Translations under genes and position numbers: made by a program
Notes under the pieces: model-generated
The model's database searches: none
What the model was told of the DNA's origin: nothing
Seen by the model: only the letters and a program-made list of their open reading frames with translations
Origin: Stenotrophomonas maltophilia
GTDB lineage: Bacteria > Pseudomonadota > Gammaproteobacteria > Xanthomonadales > Xanthomonadaceae
DNA: 64,000 nucleotides
NCBI RefSeq assembly: GCF_002138415.1
Contig: NZ_CP015612.1
Location: 1 to 64,000 of the forward strand
Reading direction: 5' to 3'
Shown: in pieces, positions 47,037-56,262 of the stretch
Position numbering within the stretch: the first letter of the stretch is position 1
Layout of the letters: every line of letters starts with the position of its first letter

Positions 47037-49310
47037 ATGTCCCCGACCCGCACTTCCCGTGGCCGCCTTCCGGTCGCGCGCCCCCTCGTTGCCGCTCTTT
47101 CCGCCCTGTTGCCGCTGGTAGCAGCCGCCCAGGAAACTCCCGCTGCCAAGGATCCGGTTGCCCTCGATGCCCTGCAGGTGACCGCGCAGCGGCGCGTTGA
47201 GAACGCCAAGGACGTGCCGGTCGCGATCAGCGCGATCCAGGGCGAGAAGCTCGATGTGCTGGGTTCGGCGGGCGATGACATCCGCTTCCTGGCCGCGCGC
47301 GTGCCCAGCCTCAACATCGAGTCGTCCTACGGCCGTGCCTTCCCGCGCTTCTACATCCGTGGCCTGGGCAACACCGACTTCGACCTCAATGCGTCGCAGC
47401 CGGTGTCGCTGGTGTACGACGACGTGGTGCAGGAAAGCCCGCTGCTGAAGGGCTTCCCGCTGTTCGACCTGGCCAACGTGGAAGTGCTGCGTGGCCCGCA
47501 GGGCACGCTGTTCGGCCGCAACACCCCGGCCGGCGTGGTCAAGTTCGATTCGGCGCGTCCGTCGCAGGATGCCGATGGCTACATCCGCGTCGGCTACGGC
47601 AGCTACAACAGCTGGAACGTGCAGGGCGCGTACGGCGGTCCGCTGACCGACCGCTGGTCGGCACGTGTCTCGGCCATCTACCAGCGCCGCGACGACTGGG
47701 TCGACAACACCCGCGTTGGCGCCCCCAACAGCGGTTTCGAAGGCTATGACGAAGCCGCCGGCCGCGTGCAGTTCCTGTACGAGGGCGACGACTTCGAAGC
47801 GCTGTTCAACCTGCACAAGCGCAAGCTCAACGGCACCGCGCGCCTGTTCCGCGCCAACATCATCCAGAAGGGTGGCAATTCACTGGTCGAGAACTTCGAT
47901 CGCGACAAGGTTGCCAACGATGGCGTCAACTTCTCCGACCTGGAGACCTGGGGCGGCAGTGCGCGCCTGCAGTGGAACCTCGGTTCGGTGACCCTGCACT
48001 CGATCACCGGTTATGAAACCGCCGAATCGCTCAATCGTGGTGACATCGACGGTGGCTACGGCGACGCATCGCTGGGCGCTGGCAACTATGGGCCGGGCTT
48101 CATCCCGTTCTCGTCGGAGTCGGCCGACGGCCTGCCGCACCATCGCCAGTGGACGCAGGAGTTCCGCGTCGAATCCAACGAATGGGGCCGCTTCGACTGG
48201 CAGGCCGGCGTCTTCTATTTCGACGAAGACGTGACCATCAACAACTTCAACTACAACTCGTTGAAGCCGGGCAACCCGCAGACCGGCCATGTGGTGCAGA
48301 ACCAGCGCAACAAGGCATGGGCGGTGTTCGCCTCGGGTGACTTCGATGTCACCGAGCGCTTCAAGCTGCGCGCCGGCGTGCGCTACACCCAGGACAAGAA
48401 GGACTTCAACGCCAGCGTGCTGCAGGCCGTCCTTCCGTTCGGCACCCCGGTCAGTGGCCCGTACCTGGCCAACACCGACGTCAACGACGTCAGCTGGGAT
48501 GTCAGCGGCGTGTACAAGCTGACCGACAACGTGAATGCCTACGCCCGCGTGGCCAAGGGCTTCCGTGCGCCGTCGATCCAGGGCCGCCTGGCCTTCGCGC
48601 CGGGCCTGTCGCAGGCCGATTCGGAGAAGGTGATCTCGTACGAAGCCGGCATCAAGGCCGACCTGTTCGAGCGCCGCGCGCGCCTGGGCCTGAGCGTGTT
48701 CCGCTACAACGTTGACGGCCAGCAGTTGATCGCGGTGGGCGGCACCAACAACACCGCCACCCTGCTCAACGCTGACAAGACCATCGGCCAGGGCGTGGAG
48801 CTGGACCTGGAAGCCTATCTGGCTGACAACGTGCTGCTGACCTTCGGCAGCAGCTACAACGACACCGAGATCAAGGACAAGGATCTGGCGGTAGCGATCT
48901 GCGGCGGTGGCTGCACCATCAACGACCCGACCACCGTCATCAACGGTGGCACCTATGCGCTGGTGAACGGCAACCCGCTGCCGCAGGCGCCGAAGTGGAT
49001 CCACAACGCGACCCTGCGTGTCGGCTTCCCGCTCAGCGATGGCAGCGAGCTGTATGCCTACACCGACTGGGCCTACCGCAGCGCGGTGAACTTCTTCATC
49101 TACGAGTCGCCGGAATTCCGCGGCCGTAGTTCGCTGGAAGGCGGCCTGCGCCTGGGCTACAACTGGGATTACGGCCAGTACGACGTGGCCGTGTTCGGCC
49201 GCAACCTGACCAACCAGACCCGCGTGGTCGGCGCGATCGACTTCAACAACCTGACCGGCTTCCTCAACGAGCCGCGTACCTGGGGCGTGGAGTTCACCGC
49301 GAAGTTCTGA
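47037..49310 (+). CDS. TonB-dependent outer-membrane receptor
   Basis: The 757-residue protein starts at ATG 47037 (MSPTRTSRGRLPVARPLVA), with a signal peptide cleaved near LVAAAQE. A TonB-box-like LDALQVTAQRR lies near the N-terminus. The plug shows FYIRGLGNTDFDLNASQPVSLVYDD and EVLRGPQGTLFGRNTPAG, typical of xanthomonad receptors of the CirA/FyuA type. The barrel ends in aromatic F (...GVEFTAKF). The ligand is not evident. A GC-rich hairpin follows. Confidence 0.93.
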   Translation: MSPTRTSRGRLPVARPLVAALSALLPLVAAAQETPAAKDPVALDALQVTAQRRVENAKDVPVAISAIQGEKLDVLGSAGDDIRFLAARVPSLNIESSYGRAFPRFYIRGLGNTDFDLNASQPVSLVYDDVVQESPLLKGFPLFDLANVEVLRGPQGTLFGRNTPAGVVKFDSARPSQDADGYIRVGYGSYNSWNVQGAYGGPLTDRWSARVSAIYQRRDDWVDNTRVGAPNSGFEGYDEAAGRVQFLYEGDDFEALFNLHKRKLNGTARLFRANIIQKGGNSLVENFDRDKVANDGVNFSDLETWGGSARLQWNLGSVTLHSITGYETAESLNRGDIDGGYGDASLGAGNYGPGFIPFSSESADGLPHHRQWTQEFRVESNEWGRFDWQAGVFYFDEDVTINNFNYNSLKPGNPQTGHVVQNQRNKAWAVFASGDFDVTERFKLRAGVRYTQDKKDFNASVLQAVLPFGTPVSGPYLANTDVNDVSWDVSGVYKLTDNVNAYARVAKGFRAPSIQGRLAFAPGLSQADSEKVISYEAGIKADLFERRARLGLSVFRYNVDGQQLIAVGGTNNTATLLNADKTIGQGVELDLEAYLADNVLLTFGSSYNDTEIKDKDLAVAICGGGCTINDPTTVINGGTYALVNGNPLPQAPKWIHNATLRVGFPLSDGSELYAYTDWAYRSAVNFFIYESPEFRGRSSLEGGLRLGYNWDYGQYDVAVFGRNLTNQTRVVGAIDFNNLTGFLNEPRTWGVEFTAKF

Positions 49311-49335
49311 TGCGGTGACCGCGTTGATGCAATGA

Positions 49336-49364
49336 AGAAGGGCCGGCGCAATGCCGGCCCTTCT
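49336..49364 (+). terminator. Terminator of the receptor gene
   Basis: A perfect 12-bp stem, AGAAGGGCCGGC (49336-49347) with GCCGGCCCTTCT (49353-49364), has a 5-nt loop and a weak T-containing tail. Confidence 0.75.
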
Positions 49365-49388
49365 GCTTTACACCGATCGTTGCCGAAT

Positions 49389-49427
49389 GGGGTCAGAGCC
49401 CTTTCCAGCGGAAAGGGATCCGACCCC
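49389..49427. repeat. GGGGTCAGA-type palindrome
   Basis: Arms 49389-49406 and 49410-49427 pair with two mismatches (AGAGCC against GGATCC). It is one of two neighbouring copies. Confidence 0.82.
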
Positions 49428-49449
49428 GATGGCATCGGCATTCCGCGCT

Positions 49450-49488
49450 GGGGTCAGATCCCTTTCCGAAGGGAGGGGCTCTGACCCC
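49450..49488. repeat. GGGGTCAGA-type palindrome
   Basis: GGGGTCAGATCCCTTTCC faces GGGAGGGGCTCTGACCCC across GAA, with mismatches in the middle of the stem. It is 22 bases from the previous copy, forming a tandem pair. Confidence 0.8.
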
Positions 49489-49498
49489 GGATCGCCGT

Positions 49499-50338
49499 TT
49501 ACAGCGCGCTCTGCGGGCGCACCTTCAGTACCGCATTCTCGGCTGCGCAGTCGCGGCTGGAGTGCAGGCCAGCCTTGCGCGCGGCAGCGATCTCCTTGCG
49601 TGCGGCCAGCAGGTCCTTGTTGAACGCGGCGTTGTCGTGCAGGCGGGCCACGGCGGCGGCGCCCATGAAGCGGCCTTCCAGGATGTCGCTCTGCCAGTGC
49701 ACGTTGCACACCAGACGGCTCTCGCCGTAGTTGCGGCCGCGCGCCTGGATCGCATCGGCGCGATCCGGTGCGATCTCCGACAGGATCAGGGCCCAGGCCC
49801 AGCCGATCGAGGTGTGGCCGGACGGGTACGAGCCGTTCTTGCGCAGGCCTTCTTCGTCCTTCGGCGAGCAGGTCGGTTCACCATTGACCATGAACGGGCG
49901 CGGGCGCTGGTAGTGGTTCTTGGCGGCCTTGGTGGCGGCGCTGGCGTCGATCCGGCTGCGCTCGAGCAGGCGGTACAGCGCCGGGGTCTTCACCGCATCG
50001 ACGTCGATGTCGGCGGCGCAGGAGAAGTGGTTGGCGCCTTCGGGGAAACCGAGTTCCGCATCGACACCGGCCTGGGCGAAGCGCGGGCTGCCACGCAGCG
50101 CGCGGGCTTCACGGCTGACCTGTTCGTCGAGGGCAAGGGCGGCCGAACCGGCCACCGGCGGTGCTGGCACCAGGTCGAGGCTGGCCGGTACCGCGCTCTT
50201 GTCCAGATAGCCCACCGCCTTGGTGGTGATGTTGGCTTCAACGGCGGTCGGCTTGGCGGCGGTGGCGGCACAACCAGCCAGGGCCGCAACGACGGCAAGG
50301 CCGAGCAGCGGGCGGGCAGGGTGGGAAATCAGCGACAT
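49499..50338 (-). CDS. Class A nonspecific acid phosphatase, lipoprotein
   Basis: The 279-residue protein starts at the ATG at 50338 (MSLISHPARPLLGLAVVAALAGC) with a lipoprotein signal. The class A/PAP2 motif set is complete: K-N-H-Y-Q-R-P-R-P, GSYPSGHTS, and GESRLVCNVHWQSD. It should dephosphorylate a broad range of phosphomonoesters in the periplasm. An alternative start at 50362 would add eight residues. It resembles PhoC-type enzymes. Confidence 0.92.
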   Translation of the reverse strand: MSLISHPARPLLGLAVVAALAGCAATAAKPTAVEANITTKAVGYLDKSAVPASLDLVPAPPVAGSAALALDEQVSREARALRGSPRFAQAGVDAELGFPEGANHFSCAADIDVDAVKTPALYRLLERSRIDASAATKAAKNHYQRPRPFMVNGEPTCSPKDEEGLRKNGSYPSGHTSIGWAWALILSEIAPDRADAIQARGRNYGESRLVCNVHWQSDILEGRFMGAAAVARLHDNAAFNKDLLAARKEIAAARKAGLHSSRDCAAENAVLKVRPQSAL

Positions 50339-50599
50339 GGACGGGCTCCGGAGGAAAAACATCGCGCCATGATCGCAGCCCGTATACGACACCGCAGTGG
50401 CCATCGGTCATACGGCCAGACCCGGCATGGTCATCCCGGCGATATGAAAAGCGTCATCGAGTGTCGTCAGTCTCGTGAATCCGGGCGCAGCGCACGGACT
50501 TTCACGCGGCCGCGCCGTGAGCATCGGCACAACGGTGATCGAGACGCCGTCCAGTTCCAGCCGGGTCGGGGGGATCCGCTGACAGAGGGAGAGAAAGCG

Positions 50600-51478
50600 A
50601 TGCGCAGCACCGCAACAGGAAGTACCGTCCTGGCCCTGCTCCTCGGGCTGGCAACCGCTCAGGCGCAGGCGGCCGACGTGGTCGGTGTGGCCTTCGTGCA
50701 TGGCACCGGCGCACAGACCAACGCCACCCAGGACTACTGGCAGCCGGCGATCATCGACACCGTGCGCCAGGGCCTGCCGAACAGCAGCAACTATGTGGTC
50801 ATCAACTGTGACTTCAACCAGTACATGTGGAAGCCGGAAGCCGCCGGCTGCCTGGCCAACCAGCTGACCGGCTTCATCGACAGCCGTGGCATCACCCAGC
50901 TGGTGGTGATCACCCACTCCAACGGCGGCAACGTGATGCGCTGGATCCTGTCCAACCCGACCTACGACAGCCGCTATCCGAAGATCATCCGCACGGTGCG
51001 CAAGGTCAACGCGCTGGCGCCGTCTTCGGCGGGTACGCCGCTGGCCGATGCCGTGCTCAACGGCAACACCTTCGAAACCTCGCTGGGCTGGCTGCTGGGT
51101 TACAAGAACGACGCGGTGCGCCAGCAGCAGGTGGCGAGCATGGCCACCTACAACGCGCAGAACCTGTACGGCACCGCCGGTCGTCCTGCGCTGCCCAAGC
51201 CGTTCCGCGCGGTGGTGGGCAGCGACGTGGAGTCGGCGGTGTGGGACAGCAACAGCTACTGCGGTGGCTATGCCGCCAACGTCGGCCTGGAGTTCACCCA
51301 GAACTGGCTGTCGTCCTGCTCCGACGGCTTCCTGGAGTGCAGCAGCCAGAAGGCCGCCGGCACCACCTGGTTCACCGACAAGCAGCGCACCAAGGATGCG
51401 GAGCCGCTCAGCCACAACCAGAGCCGCCGCGAGTGCTTCGGCCTCGGCACGATCCTGCGCAACGACCTGGCCCAGTGA
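50600..51478 (+). CDS. Secreted alpha/beta hydrolase, lipase-like
   Basis: The 292-residue protein starts at ATG 50600 after a GAGAGAAAG ribosome-binding site, with a signal peptide cleaved after QAQAAD. The nucleophile elbow reads THSNGG, of the GxSxG type with His in place of the first Gly. Ten cysteines downstream (SYCGG, SSCSDGFLECSS, RRECFG) suggest disulfides, fitting export. Substrate unknown. It is followed 5 bp later by a partner gene. Confidence 0.8.
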   Translation: MRSTATGSTVLALLLGLATAQAQAADVVGVAFVHGTGAQTNATQDYWQPAIIDTVRQGLPNSSNYVVINCDFNQYMWKPEAAGCLANQLTGFIDSRGITQLVVITHSNGGNVMRWILSNPTYDSRYPKIIRTVRKVNALAPSSAGTPLADAVLNGNTFETSLGWLLGYKNDAVRQQQVASMATYNAQNLYGTAGRPALPKPFRAVVGSDVESAVWDSNSYCGGYAANVGLEFTQNWLSSCSDGFLECSSQKAAGTTWFTDKQRTKDAEPLSHNQSRRECFGLGTILRNDLAQ

Positions 51479-51483
51479 GGGAG

Positions 51484-52692
51484 ATGACCATGACGATCCA
51501 TTCCACCCTGCTGGCCAGCGCCGTGCTGGCAGTGCTGTCCCTTTCCGCCGCGCAGGCCGCGCAGCCGCTGCAGGCTGCCCGTGCGGGCGATCAGGTGCCT
51601 GCCGCCTTGGTGGCCGCGCCGCTGCCGGCTGATGAAAGCGAACACGCGCCACTGGCCTTTGCCTGGGCGCTGAACCCGGCACAGCCGCTGCAGGCGGCCA
51701 CGCCGTATGCCTCGGTCAGCCGCAGCTACTGGCAGCAGGTCGATGGCACGCAGCTGCAGCGCGGCCTTGACCTGCCGCTGACGGCACCGGATGCGGTGAT
51801 CCAGCTGAGCCCGGCCGACGGTGCCCGCGCGCTGCCGGCCAACACCCTGCAGGTGCGCGACCCGGCCGGCCGCAGCAGCGTGGCGCGCAGTGTCGATGCG
51901 CGCGCGCTGCAGGAAGCCGGCATGCCGGTGGGTGATGGCAGCAGCATGCTGCGCACCGGCGCGACCAGTGCGGCCGGTGCGTACACGCTGCAGAGCGCGC
52001 AGGCACAGGGCCGCTACGTGGTGCAGGTGCTGGAGCCGAACAGCCCGCTGCGGCTGGAAGTGCAGGCCAACCAGGCGCAGGTGCTGGCCGGTGGCAACGT
52101 GCAGCTGCAGGCACGCCTGCTGGAAGACGGTGCCACCACCGCGCAGCTGGCATCGCGTCGTGGCGGCCTGGGCGGCGAAGCCCTGCTGGTTGCTCCGGAT
52201 GGTCGCAGCTGGCCGCAGCGGTTGCTGCGCACCACCGATGGCAGCCTGCGCGCGCAGGTGCGGATCCCGGCCGATGTCGGCAGCGTGCAGGGGCTATGGG
52301 AGCTGCAGGTGTTCGCCCAGGCCGATGGCCTGCTACGCGATGGCAAGGTGGCCTTCGCGGTGGCACGATCGACCGCACGCTTCAGTGGCCAGGCGGCACC
52401 GGACCCGGCCAGCCGCCAGGTGGCACTGCCGCTGCAGGTGGCTGCGGCCGGCCGCTACGAAGCACGCGGCACGCTGTATGCCACGGCCCGCGATGGCCAG
52501 CTGAAGCCGGTCGCGCAGGCACATGCGGCCGCGTGGTTCGATGGCCCGGGCGCAGGCCAGCTGGTGCTGCCCTTCGATCAGGCCGCGTTGCCGGTCGGGT
52601 TCGGTGCGCCGTACGAGTTGCGCGACCTGCAGCTGCAGGATCAGAGCCGGATGGCACCGATCGAGTCACGCGCGCTGGCGTTGCGGTTCTGA
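51484..52692 (+). CDS. Exported protein, DUF4785-like
   Basis: The 402-residue protein starts at ATG 51484 (or 51490) with a signal peptide ending SAAQAAQ. The rest is beta-rich and low in Cys, with no enzyme motif I can see; it reads like a carrier or chaperone domain (DUF4785-like by memory). It starts 5 bp after the hydrolase stop, so the two are almost surely co-translated. A dedicated chaperone or secretion partner of the hydrolase is one possibility. Confidence 0.65.
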   Translation: MTMTIHSTLLASAVLAVLSLSAAQAAQPLQAARAGDQVPAALVAAPLPADESEHAPLAFAWALNPAQPLQAATPYASVSRSYWQQVDGTQLQRGLDLPLTAPDAVIQLSPADGARALPANTLQVRDPAGRSSVARSVDARALQEAGMPVGDGSSMLRTGATSAAGAYTLQSAQAQGRYVVQVLEPNSPLRLEVQANQAQVLAGGNVQLQARLLEDGATTAQLASRRGGLGGEALLVAPDGRSWPQRLLRTTDGSLRAQVRIPADVGSVQGLWELQVFAQADGLLRDGKVAFAVARSTARFSGQAAPDPASRQVALPLQVAAAGRYEARGTLYATARDGQLKPVAQAHAAAWFDGPGAGQLVLPFDQAALPVGFGAPYELRDLQLQDQSRMAPIESRALALRF

Positions 52693-52737
52693 GGAACTGC
52701 GGCGGGCCGGACTTTCCGGCCCGCTGCATTGCTTCCT

Positions 52738-52807
52738 GTAGAGCCAAGCCCATGCTCGGCTGCCGTTTGCCGTGATCACGAGCAGCCGAGCGTGGGCTCG
52801 GCGCTAC
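52738..52807. repeat. REP-like palindrome, paired inverted copies
   Basis: GTAGAGCCAAGCCCATGCTCGGCT (52738-52761) and an inverted partner (52784-52807, ends GCGCTAC) make a double palindrome of the type at 15782 and 17051. It lies between convergent genes. Confidence 0.82.
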
Positions 52808-52820
52808 AACGGCATGTCGA

Positions 52821-53642
52821 TTACCCCGCGTACGCGGTCAAGCGGCCTTCCTGCTCGACCACCGTAATCGTGCCGCCGAACACCGCCGACAGCGGTTCGT
52901 TGCGCAGCAGCTCGGCACGGGTGCCATCGGCCAGTACGCGGCCGTCGCGCAGCAGCACCACCCGCTCGATTTCGGGAATGATCTCTTCGATGTGGTGGGT
53001 CACCAGCACCAGGGTGATGCCCTGCTGCGCCAGTACCCGCATGGTCGCTACCAGTTGCTCGCGGGCCACCAGGTCCAGCCCGGTGGAGGGTTCGTCCAGC
53101 AGCAGTGCCTGCGGCCGATTGACCAGCGCGCGGGCGATCAGCACGCGGCGGGTCTCGCCGGCGGACAGCTCGGCGTAGGCGCGCTCGCGCAGCGACAGGG
53201 CGCCGGTCATCGCCAGTGTCTCGCCGACGCGCGCGAGCATGTCGGCGGTCACTTCGCGGAAGGCCGGCACCACGTAGCTGGCGAAGAAGCCGGACAGCAC
53301 CGCCTGCTCCACGGTCAGCCCGGGCATGTCGGCCAGGTTGCTGCTGAGGTCGCCGGTGACGATGCCCAGCTGCGAGCGCAGCCGGTCCACCTGCCAGCGG
53401 TTCTGGCCCAGCACCTTCACCGCCACCGTGCCGTCGCCCTGGGCCAGCGGGTACAGCTCGCGGGTGATCAGCTTGATGAAGGTGGACTTGCCGCAGCCGT
53501 TGGGGCCGAGCAGGGCGGTGTGCTGGCCCTGCGCAATGCGCAGGCTGAGCCCGTGCAGCACCTTCACCTGGCCGCGCACCACGGTGGCGCGGTCCAGTTC
53601 GATCAAGGGGGGCAGCTCCGCCAGGGGCGGGGCGGCGGTCAT
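52821..53642 (-). CDS. ABC transporter ATP-binding protein
   Basis: The 273-residue ATPase starts at the ATG at 53642 (MTAAPPLAELPPLIELDRATVVRG). It has Walker A GPNGCGKST, the signature LSAGETRR, Walker B ALLLDEPSTGLD and the switch His in LVTHH. It resembles the YlmA/ModF-like soluble class. No membrane partner is adjacent, so its transporter is elsewhere or it acts in translation or repair. It is divergent from the desaturase gene. Confidence 0.92.
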   Translation of the reverse strand: MTAAPPLAELPPLIELDRATVVRGQVKVLHGLSLRIAQGQHTALLGPNGCGKSTFIKLITRELYPLAQGDGTVAVKVLGQNRWQVDRLRSQLGIVTGDLSSNLADMPGLTVEQAVLSGFFASYVVPAFREVTADMLARVGETLAMTGALSLRERAYAELSAGETRRVLIARALVNRPQALLLDEPSTGLDLVAREQLVATMRVLAQQGITLVLVTHHIEEIIPEIERVVLLRDGRVLADGTRAELLRNEPLSAVFGGTITVVEQEGRLTAYAG

Positions 53643-53793
53643 GGCGCTGGCGCGTGGATCAAGGCTCGACAACTCAGGTCCCCAACTGTGAACGGTGCCA
53701 CGGAAGGCGGTGGCAGTCACCGCCGCAGGGATGCAGTTTGCAACGCAAGCGCCCATCATGTCTGCCATCCCCGCGTCGATCCGGAGAGCTGCC

Positions 53794-54996
53794 ATGCCTG
53801 ATGCCCTGATGTCCCTGTTGACCGGTGGTGTGCTCGGCCTGGGCTGGTGGGCCATGCTGGCAGTGCTGCTGGTCTTCACCCAGATCACCATCTTCTCGGT
53901 GACCCTGTACCTGCACCGCAGCCAGGCCCATCGCGGGGTCGATTTCCACCCGGCGCTGGCCCACGTGTTCCGCTTCTGGCTGTGGCTGACCACCTCGATG
54001 ATCACCCGCGAGTGGGTAGCCATCCACCGCAAGCACCACGCCAAGGTGGAGACCGAGGACGACCCGCACAGCCCGGTCACCCGCGGCATCGGCAAGGTGT
54101 TCTGGCACGGCGTGGAGCTGTACCGGGAAGCTCGGGGCCAGCGCGCGGACATCGAGCAGTACGGGCGCGGCACCCCCGATGATGCGATCGAGCGCCGCCT
54201 GTATACCCCGCATGCCACGTTGGGGCCGGTGCTGCTGTTCGCGATCAATACCGTGTTGTTTGGCCTGCCCGGCGTGGCCCTGTGGGCGATCCAGATGGCG
54301 TGGATCCCGTTCTGGGCGGCCGGCGTGGTCAATGGCCTGGGCCACTGGTGGGGCTACCGCAACTACGAGTCCGCCGATACCTCCACCAATCTCACGCCGT
54401 GGGGGTTCTGGATCGGTGGCGAGGAGCTGCACAACAATCACCATGCCTTCCCCAGCTCGGCGCGCTTCGCGATGCGGCGCTGGGAGTTCGACATCGGCTG
54501 GAGTGCGATCCGCCTGCTGCAGGCGTTGCGCCTGGCCAGGGTGCTGCGGGTGGCACCGGCCATGGACGTGCGCCCGAACATCGCCGTGCCCGACGCCGAG
54601 ACCCTGAAGGCACTGCTGTCGCACCGCTTCCAGGCGATGACCGACTACCAGCGCAATGTGTTCATGCCGGCTCTGCGCGAGGAAGCGGCACAGGCCGGGG
54701 CCAAGCTGCGCCGCCTGCTGCCGCGCCGGCTGCGCCGTGGCCTGGTCAACGATGGCCGCTGGCTGAAGCCGGACAGTCGTGCCCAGCTCAGCGAATGGGT
54801 GGCGCAGCGCCCGCGCATCCGCACACTGGTCGAGTACCGCGCGCGGCTGGCGGCGCTGCTCGAGGCCCGCGGCCACGACGCCGCCGAGCGCCTGCACCAG
54901 CTGCAGGCCTGGTGCCGCGAGGCCGAGGAAAGCGGAATCGCCGCGTTGCAGGCCTACGCCGCACGGCTGAAGGGCTACAGCCTGGTGGGCGCGTGA
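53794..54996 (+). CDS. Acyl-CoA/fatty-acid desaturase
   Basis: This membrane di-iron enzyme introduces a double bond into a fatty acyl chain. The 400-residue protein starts at ATG 53794 after a GGAGAG ribosome-binding site; a start at 53758 is also in frame. It has four or more membrane segments and the three histidine boxes HRSQAHR, HRKHH and HNNHH. The last ~100 residues are charged and extra to the core. Its stop overlaps the EF-hand gene by 4 nt. Confidence 0.92.
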   Translation: MPDALMSLLTGGVLGLGWWAMLAVLLVFTQITIFSVTLYLHRSQAHRGVDFHPALAHVFRFWLWLTTSMITREWVAIHRKHHAKVETEDDPHSPVTRGIGKVFWHGVELYREARGQRADIEQYGRGTPDDAIERRLYTPHATLGPVLLFAINTVLFGLPGVALWAIQMAWIPFWAAGVVNGLGHWWGYRNYESADTSTNLTPWGFWIGGEELHNNHHAFPSSARFAMRRWEFDIGWSAIRLLQALRLARVLRVAPAMDVRPNIAVPDAETLKALLSHRFQAMTDYQRNVFMPALREEAAQAGAKLRRLLPRRLRRGLVNDGRWLKPDSRAQLSEWVAQRPRIRTLVEYRARLAALLEARGHDAAERLHQLQAWCREAEESGIAALQAYAARLKGYSLVGA

Positions 54997-55325
54997 GGGC
55001 GGGGTACGGGCTTCTGCTGGCGGCGCTGCTGCCGGGCGTGGCGCTGGCCCAGGTCACCGACACCACCAGCTACCTGCAGCGGATGGACAGCGATGGCGAC
55101 GGCCGGGTGAGTGAATCCGAGTACGTGCAGTGGATGCTGTATGCCTTCGACCGCATGGACCGCAATGGCGATGGTGTGCTGAGCGCAGACGAGCTGCCCG
55201 GCGGCAAGGGCAGGGCGATCGGCCGCGAACAGCAGCGGCAGGTGATCGTGCAGCGTTTCCACAAGCAGGATGCCAACGGTGATGGCGTCCTGGATGCCCG
55301 TGAACTGGCGGCACCGCCACGCTGA
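54993..55325 (+). CDS. Exported EF-hand calcium-binding protein
   Basis: The 110-residue protein starts at GTG 54993, overlapping the desaturase stop (GTGA). It has a signal peptide ending VALAQ. Three canonical EF-hand loops are visible: DSDGDGRVSESE, DRNGDGVLSADE and DANGDGVLDARE. It is probably periplasmic and calcium-binding. The overlap implies co-translation with the desaturase, though a functional link is unknown. Confidence 0.8.
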   Translation: MRAGYGLLLAALLPGVALAQVTDTTSYLQRMDSDGDGRVSESEYVQWMLYAFDRMDRNGDGVLSADELPGGKGRAIGREQQRQVIVQRFHKQDANGDGVLDARELAAPPR

Positions 55326-55332
55326 GCGGGCG

Positions 55333-55338
55333 TAGAAT
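55333..55338 (+). promoter_or_regulatory. -10 box of mutM, leaderless spacing
   Basis: TAGAAT lies 6 nt before the mutM ATG. No ribosome-binding site is visible. Confidence 0.45.
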
Positions 55339-55344
55339 CGGTTC

Positions 55345-56157
55345 ATGCCTGAACTGCCCGAAGTCGAAACCACCCGCCGCGGCCTGGCGCCGCACCTGCA
55401 GGGTCGCCGCGTGCATGGCGTGATCCTGCGTCGCGCCGACCTGCGCTGGCCGATTCCGCCGGAAGTGGCCGAGCTGCTGCCGGGGCAGCGCATCGAGGAG
55501 ATCCGTCGGCGCGCCAAGTACCTGCTGCTGGATACCGCCATCGGCAGCGCGGTGCTGCACCTGGGCATGTCCGGCAGCCTGCGCGTGCTGCCCGGTGATA
55601 CGCCGGTGCGCGCCCACGACCACGTCGACATCAGCCTGGACAACGGCCGCCTGCTGCGCTTCAACGACCCGCGCCGCTTCGGCAGCCTGCTGTGGCAGCC
55701 CGCCGGTGAGATCCATCCGCTGCTGCAGGGGTTGGGCCCGGAGCCGCTGGACGACGCGTTCGACGGCGACTACCTGTTCGCCCGCAGCCGTGGCCGCAGC
55801 GCGCCGGTGAAGACCTTCCTGATGGACCAGGCGGTGGTGGTGGGCGTGGGCAACATCTACGCCGCCGAGAGCCTGTTCAAGGCCGGTATCAGCCCGCTGC
55901 GCGAGGCCGGCAAGATCTCGCGCGTGCGCTACCAGCGGCTGGCCGACGCGGTGAAGGAAATCCTCGGCTACGCGATCACCCGTGGCGGCACCACCCTGCG
56001 CGATTTCATCAGCCCTGACGGCGCACCGGGCTACTTCGAACAGGAACTGCTGGTGTACGGCCGTGACGGGCTGCCCTGCCCGAACTGTGGCCGCGCGCTG
56101 AAGCACGCCACCATCGGCCAGCGCGCCAGCGTCTGGTGCAGCCACTGCCAGCGCTGA
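55345..56157 (+). CDS. mutM: Formamidopyrimidine-DNA glycosylase
   Basis: MutM (Fpg) excises 8-oxoguanine and formamidopyrimidines and cuts the strand. The 270-residue protein has the catalytic N-terminus [14 protein letters not shown] (Pro2, Glu3), the helix-two-turn-helix [10 protein letters not shown], and the C-terminal zinc finger [21 protein letters not shown] with SHC. All key residues are present. It stands alone, close to the EF-hand gene. Confidence 0.97.
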   Translation: MPELPEVETTRRGLAPHLQGRRVHGVILRRADLRWPIPPEVAELLPGQRIEEIRRRAKYLLLDTAIGSAVLHLGMSGSLRVLPGDTPVRAHDHVDISLDNGRLLRFNDPRRFGSLLWQPAGEIHPLLQGLGPEPLDDAFDGDYLFARSRGRSAPVKTFLMDQAVVVGVGNIYAAESLFKAGISPLREAGKISRVRYQRLADAVKEILGYAITRGGTTLRDFISPDGAPGYFEQELLVYGRDGLPCPNCGRALKHATIGQRASVWCSHCQR

Positions 56158-56262
56158 GCCGGGCGGCCAGCGGCAGCTGAACGGGCAGGGTACGTCTCCG
56201 CTGCCCGTTAACGTTTGTCTGCCTATGATGGCCGACCTTCCCTCTGTGCCTGACGCGCCTGC

